From the NCBI RefSeq assembly GCF_016808335.1, contig NC_053136.1, positions 1,284,531 through 1,348,530 of the forward strand: 64,000 bases of DNA, given 5' to 3'. Shown here piece after piece: positions 21,170 to 31,839 of the stretch (the first letter of the stretch is position 1; every line of letters begins with the position of its first letter). The notes beneath the pieces were generated by a model. It saw nothing but the letters and a program-made list of their open reading frames with translations. It was not told the DNA's origin and ran no database searches. Both the position numbers and the translations under genes were made by a program. The stretch is from Panicum virgatum. Taxonomy: Eukaryota > Streptophyta > Magnoliopsida > Poales > Poaceae.

Positions 21170-22650
21170 CCCAAAAATTGGTCAATACTAGGGCCAAAAA
21201 TTCAGTGGATTTGGTGCGTTCGTTGCAAAAAATTCGACTGCAAGTCTTCTCATGCAAAGATGGCCAGAACAGGCCTATCTAGCCCACATCGCACCTGGTG
21301 CCCCATCCAGAATGCAAACTTCCGAAAACCTCCAAACATGAGGTTTGGGTCGTCATTAGTGGATTTGGTGCGTTTTGATGAGGGTGCGCCTTAAGTTTGC
21401 AGGGGGTATGCACACCTTTGTGTACAAAAGAGGCCCGAAATAGTGGTTTAAGGGCTTATTTGTGAGGCCCAGGGATCTATTTGTAAATCCTAGAGACTTT
21501 TTTATAATATTTGACCCCACCAATGGAATAAATATAAACGACTACCTCCCTATAAATAGCTCCCAGGGTGGAGGTGGTGACTTTTGGCCATTTGCTCTCT
21601 CAATCACTTTGCTTGCTCTCCCTCTCTTCCTAAGGTTACTACGTTGCCTTGGCCACTCTTTACCTTTTTCTGTTTGGTTTCGGCTCGTCCGATCCACAAC
21701 ATGTTCATTGAGATAATTTCAACTACAAGTCTTTTGGTGCAAAGGTGGCCAGAACAGTCCTATCGCGCCCACATCGTACCCGTTACCCCGTCCGGAATGC
21801 AAACTTCCGAAAACCCCAAACATGAGTTTTGGTTCATTCGGAGTGGATTGGGTGCGTTCGATGCGGGAAAAAAATTCAACTACAAGCCTTTTGGCGCATA
21901 GGTGTGTGTCGGGCTTGCCCTATCCGGAATGCAAACCTGCGAATACCCCCAAAGATGATTTTTGGGTCATCCAAAATTAATGGGGTACGTTCATTGTGAA
22001 AAAAATTCAATAGCAAGTCTTTTTGTGCAAAGGTGGCTAGAGCGGGCTTGCGGGCCCACATCGCACCCGGTGCCCCGTCCAGAATGCAAACTTCCAAAAC
22101 CCCCCAAACATGAGTTTTGGGTCGACAACAGTGGATTTGGCGTGTTCGTTGCGAAAAATTCAACTGCAAGTCTTCTCGTGCAAAGGTGGCCAGAAAGGGC
22201 CTGTCGGGCCCACATTGCACCCGGCGCCCTGTCTGGAATGCAAACATCCGAAAACCCCCAAACATGAGTTTTGGTCATTAGGGGTGAATTTGGTGCGTTT
22301 GTTGAGAAAATTTGAACTGCAAGTCTTTCGGTGCAAAGGTGGCCAGAACGGTCCTGTCGGACCCACATCGTACCTGTTACCCCATCCAAAATGCAAACTT
22401 CCAAAAACCCCCAAACTTGAGTTTTGGGTCATCCGTAGTGAATTGGGTGCTTTCGACGTGAAAAAACTCAACTGCAAGCCTTTGGGAGCATATATAGGTG
22501 GGTGTCGGGCCCACATTGCATTGTTGTCCCATCCGGAATACAAACCTGTGAATACCCCCAAAGATGAGTTTTGGACCATCCGGAATTGATTGGGTGCATT
22601 CATTGCGAAAAATTTAACTGCATGTCTTTTGGTGAAAACAATTGCCTACA
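21170..22650. repeat. Degenerate CentO/CentC-like ~155-bp satellite array
   Basis: The word 'GTGGATTTGGTGCGTTCGTT' and variants recur near 21200, 21356, 21840, 21976, 22128, 22283, 22437 and 22580. Spacings are mostly 152-156 bp (136 and 143 in two units). The 484-bp gap becomes about 154 if the insertion at about 21380-21712 is removed. Monomers also share 'CCAAACATGAGTTTTGG', 'AATGCAAACTTCCGAAAAC' and 'AACTGCAAGTCTT'. The first of these, with 'GTGGATTGGG...GTTCGTTGCGAAAAA', closely resembles the conserved part of grass centromeric satellites as I recall them. The 8-9 units differ clearly from each other, so this is an old array. Confidence 0.75.
21380..21712. other. Insertion within the satellite array, promoter-like
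   Basis: About 330 bp interrupt one satellite monomer, which resumes with TTCATTGAG. The insert opens TGATGAGGGTGCGCC and contains CCTATAAATAGC (TATA-like) near 21550 followed by a CT-rich leader. It could be a solo LTR or fragment of a centromere-targeted retrotransposon. No clear target duplication was seen. Confidence 0.4.
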
Positions 22651-22659
22651 ATTAGTTGT

Positions 22660-23241
22660 TTCACAAATCAGTGTGTTGGTTGCTCCTCTCCAATCATATT
22701 TCAAACGTTCAATGTTCATCGAGACAATGAAATTTGGCTAGAGTTTCACGGTAACCAGACTCTAGGAGGGGTTCCGGAGAAAGCCTTCAAGAGTTCAAGA
22801 GATCAACTTATCAAGTGAAAACTGTCACAGTTTTTGACGGTACCATTTTCTCCGGTTTAAGTTAAATGAAATCAACCAGTATAACTAGTGGATAGTAGTT
22901 TACTGCTAATAAAATGCCACTAGTGTACAGGTAATTTTGTTAGAGAACTACTTTCTACTTGGAGCCGTGATGCGCGGTAGACTTGCTGACTTGGCCTGTC
23001 CACCAGCGCTGTCCTCATCTGCTCATCTCAGTGTTGACTTTGTCAGCCCTTTCCTCCGGTCAAAGCCCTCCGTTTCATGATCAACGGCTGATGCTACTCC
23101 AGGTCTCCGGCCCAAGCCCAGGCAAGACAAGATGCCTGCGCCTTCTGGAGGCTTGACTGCCACGTGTCACCCTTCCGCAACCGTTGACCTCAATCAGCCC
23201 CCCTTAATCACCGGCTACAGGAGGTCTCCCTCCAGCTGCCA
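22660..23241. other. Intergenic sequence upstream of the Pack-MULE
   Basis: No gene seen. The GC-richer part from 22960 ends in CATTATATAAA, which looks like the original promoter into which the MULE-like element inserted. Confidence 0.5.
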
Positions 23242-23250
23242 TTATATAAA

Positions 23251-24628
23251 GGGAAATTTGTGTGTGGGACACTGTCAAAAAGTGGATTTGTATCAAGCAC
23301 ACTACCAATGCCGATTTTGTTCCTCACACACCATGAAAAAGTGGCTTGGTGTGCAGCACACCGCACCGAATAATGTAAATGTTTGTAGCTCAGATAAAAG
23401 GCGAAAAGACCATATTGCCCTCAGCAGGCCCAAGCTGCGTGCCGGTCTGCTCGCCTGCCCATTCCGCCGTGGCTCGCCGCCGTCCCCTTGCCCGCCTGCA
23501 CGGCCGCGGCTCGCCGTTGCTTGCCTGTGCCGCCGCGGCTCACAGGCCAGGCACAAGAAACACCTGCCACCGGCCGCTGCTGCTGCTGGCCGACGCCGGC
23601 CATGGACTTCGACGACCACGACGACGGCGACGAGATGGCGCCGATGCCCGTGAGCTCCAGCTACGAGACTCTTCGCGCGAGAGTGCTGAGCTGCGCCGGG
23701 GAGCACCGCCGCCGGGCGCGAGGGAGCTCAACCGCCGCCTTGGGTCACTGCACGTGGAGAGCTCGGCGGCCGCGAGTGAGCGCCGTCGCGGCTGCGCCTG
23801 GGGAGCTTCGCCGCCGGGTACGTTCGCGTGCAGTGCTGGAAATGGATGCGAGCTCGACGCGGAGGTGTTGGGAGGCGGGTGGTGCTGGAGGTGGAGCCGA
23901 GCTCGGCGCGGAGGTGCTGGAGGCCGATTCGGCGGAGGAATCGTTCGATTCGCCGGCGAGCAGCGATTCAAGCTCCCTCCCCCTCCGCGCGGGGCCTCAC
24001 TGCGCTTCCTCGCCGCGCTCCCCTGGCGGAATTGAGTCCGCGCCCGCGCGCGCTCGAGCTCGGCGGCGGCGGCGGCCGGGCCAGCAGAGCGCGAGCGGGG
24101 GCCCTGCCTCGAGCTCGGCCGGCGGATGGCCGAGCGCGCGCGGATGGCCGGCGGCGCCTCGCTCCCCTCCTCTCCATCCTCAACGGGGTGGCCGAGCGCG
24201 AGCTGCGCGGTGGAGCAGGGGAGCTCCAGCTCGCGGCTGCCGGTCCCTCGCGGCGGGGTCTCGTAGCTGGAGCTCCCGTGCCCCGGCCTCCGCGCGCGCC
24301 GGGTCAAGGGGCGGCAGCGGCGCGGGCTAGCGGCGGCGCGGACTGGTGTCGAGGGGCGGCGGCGCGGGCTAGCGGCGGCGGTCGACGTGCTGGAGCGGGC
24401 GCGGGGGAGTGCCGGCGGTGGCCTGTCGGAGGGGGAAGAAGATGACATGTGGGCCTGAGGGTAAAATGGTCTTTTTACACCTTCACTCAGCTAAAAATGA
24501 TTAATATACTTGGTGTGGTGTGTTGGAGACAAAATTGCAATGTCATGATGTGTTGGAGACAAATTCAGCTTTCAGGATGTGTCTCACACAAAACCACTCT
24601 TTCAGAGTGTCCTACACACAAATTTCCC
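23251..24628. mobile_element. Pack-MULE-like Mutator element
   Basis: 1378 bp with terminal inverted repeats of about 175 bp: the left end GGGAAATTTGTGTGTGGGAC matches the reverse complement of the right end, GGGAAATTTGTGTGTAGGAC. The repeats extend to 'AGACCATATTGCCCTCAG' at 23426 and its counterpart at 24455. Perfect 9-bp target duplications TTATATAAA lie at 23242-23250 and 24629-24637, the Mutator length. The interior (about 23430-24450) is very GC-rich, as in elements that captured host exons, and lacks a transposase. The captured source was not identified. Confidence 0.92.
23602..24330 (+). CDS. Possible captured ORF inside the Pack-MULE
   Basis: An open frame from an ATG at 23602 (open upstream to 23488) begins 'MDFDDHDDGDEMAPMPVSSS', an acidic start that looks like a real N-terminus, then turns into Arg/Ala-rich low-complexity sequence. 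A minus-strand frame of 302 codons (24448-23540) overlaps it. High GC makes long open frames likely by chance, so the whole is best read as captured exon fragments, with only the first 40 or so residues gene-like. Confidence 0.3.
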   Translation: MDFDDHDDGDEMAPMPVSSSYETLRARVLSCAGEHRRRARGSSTAALGHCTWRARRPRVSAVAAAPGELRRRVRSRAVLEMDASSTRRCWEAGGAGGGAELGAEVLEADSAEESFDSPASSDSSSLPLRAGPHCASSPRSPGGIESAPARARARRRRRPGQQSASGGPASSSAGGWPSARGWPAAPRSPPLHPQRGGRARAARWSRGAPARGCRSLAAGSRSWSSRAPASARAGSRGGSGAG

Positions 24629-25172
24629 TTATATAAACTAACAAGAAATTGTACAAGCAAAGAGGAAGATGATGGCACACTGAAAGATGAGTCTTGTGCA
24701 TTGTGTTAGCTGCAGCGTCCAAATGAATCCAACAAAGTGAGCCAACACAGACCAAAGCAAGCACTCAGCAAATATACTAAAATTTTGCTGAAGAGGGGTC
24801 ACAAATCATGACACCTATACTTTACAAAGTCACTTAGACACTTACCTGAAGAATTAGGACAAGTCAGGGGTGTACTAGCAGCAGTATTAAACTTGAGCTG
24901 CAGAGTCAAACCCAGAGTAGTTTGTCAATCACCTCCTCCCCTTCTCCCTCCTTTCTCTGGCTGGCTGGCCTCCAGCTGCTCTATTCCTCTCTCGGTCTCT
25001 CCTACAGTCCTACTTCCCGCAAGTGAACAAGAAGAGCAAGCAAGATTGAAGAACAGGAGCAAACAGAGCTTAGACCATGATCCCAAGATGTGAATTCTTG
25101 GCGCTTCCTTATTCTACGATCATGAGCTAGCTGCCAACGCCTGCCAGATCGATCACCAACCACCACCTTGTC
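24629..25172 (+). promoter_or_regulatory. Probable promoter and leader of the PSKR1-like gene
   Basis: The right copy of the MULE target duplication, TTATATAAA at 24629-24637, can act as a TATA box for the gene at 25173. The following 540 bp have no long ORF and become CT-rich near 24930-25000, like a grass 5' leader. Assignment is by position only. Confidence 0.4.
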
Positions 25173-25197
25173 TTGTCTCGAGGCATGGCCTCCTGGT

Positions 25198-25229
<32 letters not shown>

Positions 25230-28200
25230 GCAGTGATACTACTGCTCGTCTGGTCTGCGATCCTCTTGTCGCGGTCCGGAAACGGCGCCGCTGGGCAGCA
25301 GCCGCGGCGCTGCGGCGCCAGCGACCTCGCCGCGCTGCGCGGGTTCTCGGCCGGCCTCGACTCCGCGGTGGACGGCTGGCCGATCGCCAACGCGTCCGAC
25401 GACGGGTGCTGCGACTGGCCCGGCGTGCTCTGCGACGAGGCGCCAGGGGGGAGCGCCGCCGCCGCCGCCGTCGGGCTGGTGCTGCCCAACCGGACGCTGC
25501 GCGGGGAGGTGGCCGCGTCGCTCGCCGGCCTCGCCGCGCTCCGGGTGCTGAACCTCTCCAGCAACGCGCTCCGGGGCGCGATCCCAGTGGCGCTGCTCCG
25601 GCTCCGGAGCCTCGAGGTGCTCGACGTCAGCGCCAACGCGCTCGCCGGCGGGTTGGGCGCCGGGGCGGTGATCGAGCTCCCGTCGCTACGCGTGTTCAAC
25701 GTCTCGGGCAACGCGTTCAACGGCAGCCACCCGGTGCTCTCCGGCGCCGGCAACCTGACGGAGTACGACGTGTCGGGCAACAGCTTCGGGGGCCCCGTCG
25801 ACGCCGCCGCCCTCTTCGCCGGGTCTCCGGCGGTGCGCGTCCTGCGGCTCTAAATGAACAGGCTCTCCGGCGCGTTCCCCGTGGGGTTCGGGCAATGCCG
25901 GTCGCTCGCCGAGCTCTCGCTTGACGGCAACGGCATCGGCGGCGCTCTCCCCGACGACCTCTTCGGCGTCGCGACACTACAGCTCCTCAGCCTCCACACC
26001 AATTCCATCTCCGGCGGGCTGTCGCCTAGCCTGCGCAACCTCAGCAGCATCGTCCGCCTCGACCTCTCCTTCAACGCCTTCTCCGGGCCGCTCCCCGACG
26101 TGTTCGACGCGCTCACCGGCCTCCAGGAGCTCTCGGCGCCCTCCAACAAGCTCTCCGGCGAGCTCCCCGCCACGCTCTCGCGGTGCCGCCGGCTCCGCGT
26201 GCTCAACCTCCGGAACAACTCCTTCGTCGGGGACATCGGCCTGGACTTCCGCGCGCTCAGGAACCTGGTGTACCTCGACCTCGGCGTCAACAGCTTCACG
26301 GGCCCCATCCCGGCGAGCCTTCCCGAGTGCAGGAGCATGACCGCGCTCAACCTCGGCCGGAACAAGCTCACCGGCGAGATACCGCCGTCGTTCGCCAACT
26401 TCTCCTCGCTCTCCTTCCTCTCGCTCACCGGCAACAGCTTCTCCAACCTCTCGTCGGCCCTGCGGACGCTGCAGAGCCTCCCCAACCTGACGAGCCTGGT
26501 GCTCACCAAGAACTTCCACGGCGGCGAGGAGATGCCGTCGAACGATGCCGGAGGCATCGCCGGTTTCCCCAGCATTCAGGTGCTGGTCATCGCCAATTGC
26601 GAGCTGCACGGCGCGATTCCGTCGTGGATCGCCGGACTTCGGAGGCTGAGGGCGCTCGACCTGTCGTGGAACCGGCTCGCCGGCCCGATCCCGCCGTGGC
26701 TGGGGCAATTGGACCGCCTCTTCTACCTCGACACATCGAACAACTCCCTCCAGGGAGAGATACCGGGCAGCCTGACGCGGATGCCGGGGTTCGTCGCCGG
26801 CGGCGGCGGCGGCGGCGACGAGGCGCAGGTGCAGGACTTCCCGTTCTTCATGCGCCGGAACACGTCGGTGCAGGGGCGTCAGTACAACCAGGTGAACAGC
26901 TTCCCGCCGTCGCTGGTGCTGAGCCACAACAACCTCACCGGCGGCGTGCCGGCTGCTCTGGGGGGCCTGACCAAGCTGCACGTCGTTGACCTGAGCTGCA
27001 ACAAGCTGTCAGGCCCCATCCCGCCGGAGCTGTCGGGGATGACAAGCCTCGAGTCGCTTGACCTGTCGCGCAACTCGCTCTCCGGCCCCATCCCGGCGTC
27101 GCTCACGCGGCTCAGCTTCCTCTCCCACTTCGACGTCTCGCACAACAACCTCTCCGGCGAAGTCCCCGTCGGCGGGCAGTTCTCCACCTTCTCCCGCGGT
27201 GACTTCGACGGGAACCCCTTCCTGTGCGGCATCCACGTCGCGCGGTGCGCGGGGAAGGAGAAGGACCCGCCGCTGGAGCAAGAGGATGTCAAGGAGCGGA
27301 GCACCAGCGCCGGCGTCGTGGCGGCGATCAGCGTTGGCACGGCGCTGGTCCTCGCCGTGGCCGCGGTCGTGACGTGGCGGGTGTGGTCGAAGCGGCAGGA
27401 GGACAACGCCCGGGTGGCGGCCGACGACGACGACAGCGGCAGCCTCGAGTCGGCGGCGGCGAAGTCGACGCTGGTGCTACTCTTCCCGTCCGAGGACGAC
27501 GGCGACGGCGAGCGGACGATGACGCTGGAGGACGTGATGAAGGCGACGCGCAACTTCGACGAGTCCCGCATCGTGGGGTGCGGCGGCTTCGGGATGGTGT
27601 ACCGCGCGACGCTGCCCGACGGGCGCGAGGCGGCGGTGAAGCGCCTCTCCGGCGACCTGTGGCAGGTGGAGCGCGAGTTCCGCGCCGAGGTGGAGACGCT
27701 GTCGCGCGTCCGGCACCGGAACCTGGTGCCGCTGCAGGGCTACTGCCGCGCCGGCAAGGACCGCCTGCTCATCTACCCCTACATGGCGAACGGCAGCCTG
27801 GACCAGTGGCTCCACGACGAACGGCGGCCGGCCGCCGGCGGCGGCGCGCTGCCGTGGCCGGCGCGGCTGGGCATCGCGCGCGGCGCGGCGCGCGGGCTGG
27901 CGCACCTGCACGCCTCGTCGGAGCCGCGCGTGCTCCACCGCGACATCAAGTCGAGCAACATCCTCCTGGACGCGCGCCTGGAGCCGCGGCTCGCCGACTT
28001 CGGGCTGGCCCGGCTGGTGCGGCCGGCGGAGACGCACGTGACGACGGACCTGGTGGGCACGCTCGGGTACATCCCGCCGGAGTACGGGCACTCGTCGGCG
28101 GCCACCTACCGCGGCGACGTGTACAGCCTGGGCGTGGTGCTGCTGGAGCTCGTGACGGGGCGGCGGCCGGTGGACATGGCGCGGCCGGCGGGCGGCGGCC

Positions 28201-28449
28201 GGTGGACATGGCGCGGCCGGCGGGCGGCGGCCGGGACGTGACGGCCTGGGCGGTGCGGATGCGGCGGGAGGGGAGGGGCGGGGCGGGGAGGTGGTCGACG
28301 CGAACGTCGGCGAGGGTAGGCACCGGGAGGAGGCGGGTAGGGTGCTGGACGTGGCGTGCGCCTGCGTCAGCGAGAACCCCAAGGCGCGGCCCACGGCGCA
28401 GCAGGTGGTGGAGTGGCTCGACGCCATCGCCGCCGCCGCCGCCGGTTGA
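25173..28449 (+). pseudogene. PSKR1-like LRR receptor kinase, disrupted in three places
   Basis: The family perceives the sulfated peptide phytosulfokine at the plasma membrane. Seen: signal peptide ('AVILLLVWSAILLS'), paired Cys 'CCDWPGVLCD', roughly twenty LRRs, a PSKR-type island ending 'RNTSVQGRQYNQVNSFPPS' (26850-26910), a transmembrane helix (about 27313-27378), and a kinase with 'GCGGFGMVY' (27575), Lys at 27639, HRD at 27935 and DFG at 27996. Breaks: an in-frame TAA at 25851-25853 (codon 227) directly followed by ATG in the same frame; a 32-bp tandem duplication (28169-28200 and 28201-28232) that shifts the kinase frame; and a further shift in the G-rich tract 28270-28288, after which the expected C-terminal 'VLDVACACVSENPKARP' reads to TGA at 28447. 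It is intronless, as is usual for PSKR genes. An alternative start is 25185. Two of the three breaks are in GC-rich DNA, so sequencing error should be considered. Confidence 0.88.
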
Positions 28450-29560
28450 CACCGACCACGGCGTGATGAACAATTGTAACTACTAACTGGAGATGATGAA
28501 AAAAGAAATCTAATGCGTTTGGAGATGTGTGCACTTGGAAAACTAAAGTTTTGGAGTAGTACATAACATGATCCTACTCACTGACACCGGATATATCGTA
28601 TCAGATATATATACATGTATAGCATAGTGTGATTGATCGAATGTTGAAACCACCCATAACACTGTTGTTATGGTGTCTTGCAAATCCATGCAGCAGAAAC
28701 ACCTTCCCCTGGTCCCAAAACAATTGTTTGATTGCAAAATAATGAAAATAGAAAGGGAACATATCAGGTGCAAACCAAATTTTCTGTGCAATGACTCAGA
28801 TTGAAGCCTCACATGAGCGTAGCCCTGCTCTCTTCAATCTCATTCGCTCGATATACTTGCACGAATCTCAAACATTGGAAGTTCAATACTCTTCCCATCT
28901 CCCGGAAGATATATAGGATTTCCCGGCATTGGCATCGGCTGGAGGTTTTGGGATTTGGCCCGAATGAACCGAATTTCATCGAAATTCGTCCAATTCAGCC
29001 CGGCCCGAGATACAACAAAATCGGTCAAAATATTTTGGCCCAAGTCAAAATTCCAGTCCATATTAGGGTCCAACAACAGCCCACCAACATCCCTCACGCT
29101 CCAAAACTGCCTCACCGTCCAATGATTTCTTGCGAGCCGCCGCCGCCGCCAACATTCTCTGCTCGTCGCCTCCTGCACCGGCAACCTGCAGCCACCAGGA
29201 GAGTCGCAGTTGCTTCCTACCGTCCGAGCTCGCGCCATGGACGCTCCTCGACGCCACCCACATGCCATGGCTGCTTCTCGACGCCCGCCGTCACGCGTGA
29301 GCGCATCTGAGGCGTCGTTTGTGCCATCTGCACAACCTGCTAAGCTCCTACCTCAATGGCGTCGTTGCTGCCCTCCCTCCGTGTTCCACGCCAGCGCCAC
29401 ATGCATCCTCTGTAAGCCCACTGCAATGCTTGATGGTTTAGAGAAATTTTGTTCAAATTTGCTCAAATTTCATTCAAATTTTGAGTGGGTACCGGTCCGA
29501 ATTTTCCGAATTTCGTCCAATTCGGTGGGCTCAGAACTTTTTTAGAAAAAGAATCCCAGA
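28450..29560. other. Intergenic sequence, TE-like in part
   Basis: 28450-28870 holds the 3' flank of the kinase gene. About 28940-29540 has 'CCGAATTTC(G)TCCAATTC' words at both ends (near 28970 and 29500) around a GC-rich stretch, 29080-29420, that looks like a captured exon fragment; no ends or target duplication could be set. A block of about 55 bp at 28700-28757 recurs at 30322-30370. Confidence 0.4.
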
Positions 29561-29708
29561 ACCTTGTATGGGACACTGCTGCGTGACCCACTTGTTGGCA
29601 CGAAACTCTCATGAGGGAGACCAACCACAACCAAACCAGATTTTAATTAAGATAATATAGATTGGTTTGGTTTATTCAGTGGGCATTTGTTTACTGCAGT
29701 ATTGTCTC

Positions 29709-29892
29709 TTTTTTTTTTGGGGTAAAGGAGAGCTTTATTAATTAGATCGGAGGATTACAATCGTTTTTGATAAGATCATGCACGCACACAGGCACTGGAC
29801 CTATCCAAACTGTTGTATGAGTATTTCTCCGAGCTAAATGAGCAAACTCATGAGCAACTAAATTACACTCTCTGTTTTCTCTCGGTTCTTTT
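29709..29892 (-). mobile_element. 5'-truncated LINE (L1-type) 3' end
   Basis: On the minus strand the sequence encodes 'ECNLVAHEFAHLARRNTH' and 'VWIGPVPVCVHDLI' and ends 'NPPI' plus stop. This is the RNase-H-like C-terminus pattern of plant L1 reverse transcriptases (CN..AH..A..A). An AATAAAGC trailer and a poly(A) tail follow, seen as the T-run 29709-29718 on the plus strand. Only the last 60 or so codons remain. Confidence 0.8.
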
Positions 29893-30039
29893 GTTCTCTT
29901 CTCCTCCTTTTGTTTTGTGCCCTCTTTTCGTAAATAAGACTTTGATTTGCTTTCTCACTTAGTAACTGCTGCATTTTCAGAAACTTGTGTTGACATCTCT
30001 GTTATTTTTCATATTCCAGGGTTGATGGATTGATGCTTT

Positions 30040-30240
30040 AGCTCCGTCCCAAAATATAACAATCTTTGACCAATAATATCTAAAAAAATAATTACTTTTA
30101 AATAGAAAAGATTACATGTAACGATATTTAGTTTCATACAAATAAACTAATATCACTTTTATGTTGTCAATCTTTATATATCTTTTGCGAAAATATTTGA
30201 CTTTGAAAAGTCAAAAAGTTGTTTCCACGAAGGTAGTACC
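30040..30240. mobile_element. Stowaway-like MITE remnant
   Basis: Starts TAGCTCCGTCCCAAAATA and ends with a degenerate ACGAAGGTAGTAC. It has the 'CTCCGTCCCA' signature and AT-rich interior of grass Stowaway elements. The right inverted repeat is poorly conserved. Confidence 0.6.
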
Positions 30241-31518
30241 TCAGACTTGCAAACTTATTGAAGTGTTGGCACACTTATTTATAATTTGATAGTGTATCCG
30301 CATCACTGCAGCTTTATGTTCCCTTGGTCCCAAAACAATTGTTTTATTGCAAAATAATGAAAATGGAAAAGCACAGTTTTCCCCATTGAGACAGAAAAAT
30401 AGCACAACAAAAAGGTTGCATTAACTTCAGATAAAACTCGGTCATACATGATCCAATAATCATAAAATTTTTACTACAGCTCAATCATATAATGATTAGC
30501 CCATCATAAAAATTTCACAATAATTGGATGACGAAAACTGTAGCTATAAATTAATTACAGAAAAATATATATCTAAAGATATAGCAAATTTTTTTACTAA
30601 AGTATACTATATATTATGTTCACTGCGTATATCTACTCACGTGGAGTTCAACAAAATTGGATTTTCTATTTTATACATTTTTGTGATTTACTATAATTTT
30701 TCAAAGATTCAGTTAAAATAAATATAAAAGAAAAATAGTAAAACCGTCCTCAAACCCACTCAAGGAGGTTGTGCGACCGGTTTCGGGAGTCCGAGGAGGC
30801 TGGTCGGCCGATTTTAAAGTTCAGAGAGGAAAAGAGGACTCGGCCCAAAGTTCAGAGAGCCAAAAAAAAACTTTTTTCTATTAAAAAGAAGCAATGTCAA
30901 ATGGGAAATTTTCAGCAATGTGCATATTGCAGCAGGCCAGCCACTGACGCTTATTGGGCTTTATTATTGGGCCGGCCTCCAACTGCCGCGGCTGGCCTGC
31001 TAGTAGGCCTAATGCTAAGACGCCGAGGGTCACATCACGCACGTGCCAATTCTCAGCTCCTCTCATCCCATAGGAAACCCTTTGGTTACAGCAGAGTTGT
31101 CGGCTGTGGTCGCGCCTTCGTTGCTCTGCCACCCAACTTGCCGCTACAGCGGAGGGGTTGCTCGTTCCATGGAGATAGATCAACAGTGTAGATGGGTGTG
31201 GAGACGTTGCGAATTGTATTGGATGGATTAGCTGCCATGCCACCATCCTTGTCGCCAGCATAGCAGGGGACAAGGTAAGGCGACGGACCGTCAGATGGAT
31301 CTAAGACTCTGAAATGATTCCGTTACTGTGGGCCCACGGGCAGTCTTCTTCTTCTTCTTCTTTTCCCCAGTTCCCACCATCATCCCTGCTCGTGAACGAA
31401 TGAGGAAAGATCGGACAGAGTTGCACACTAGCTCGACAGGCTCTGTTGCAATGAATGCCCGATGATCCATACAGTACGCTCTAATAATACTCATAAAGCA
31501 AGATCAGAAGTTATAATA
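30241..31518. other. Intergenic, no gene seen
   Basis: AT-rich to 30740, then moderately GC-rich DNA to 31300 with short uninformative ORFs on both strands, and a (TTC)n run near 31347-31363. Confidence 0.5.
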
Positions 31519-31839
31519 GGCCGTGTTTTGTTATTTCCGTGCACGTTTTCCGAAAAAAGAATCTCGTATGCATGGAGTACTAAATAAAGTCTATTTTCAA
31601 AAAAAATTTAGGGATAAGTGTAATTTTCGAGACAAATGTAATGATGGTAATTAATTGATGATTTGCTACAGTGATGCTACAGTGATTATCCTCTAATCAC
31701 GCAGTCAAAGAACTCATTAGATTCTTCTCACGATTTACAGGGGTTGTGAAGGTGGTTTTATAATTAGACTTTATTTAGTACTCTAAATTAGTGGTCAAAG
31801 GTGAAAAAAAATTCTATAGAATCCTAACCAAACACGGTC
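31519..31839. mobile_element. MITE with GGCCGTGTTT ends (copy 1 of 3)
   Basis: Left end GGCCGTGTTTTGTTATTT. The reverse complement of the right end reads GACCGTGTTTGGTTAGGA. The interior has the 'GATTTGCTACAGTGATGCTACAGT' core common in grass MITEs. ATA flanks both sides and may be a 3-bp target duplication. Related copies lie at 50887-51239 and 52370-52672. Confidence 0.8.

Noticed and set aside
23540..24448. 302-codon minus-strand ORF in the Pack-MULE as a gene
   Set aside because: GC-driven open frame of Ser/Arg/Pro/Ala; no domain.
25196..28486. Long overlapping frames on both strands of the PSKR1-like gene
   Set aside because: Shadows of a GC-rich coding sequence; only the frame with LRR and kinase motifs is real.
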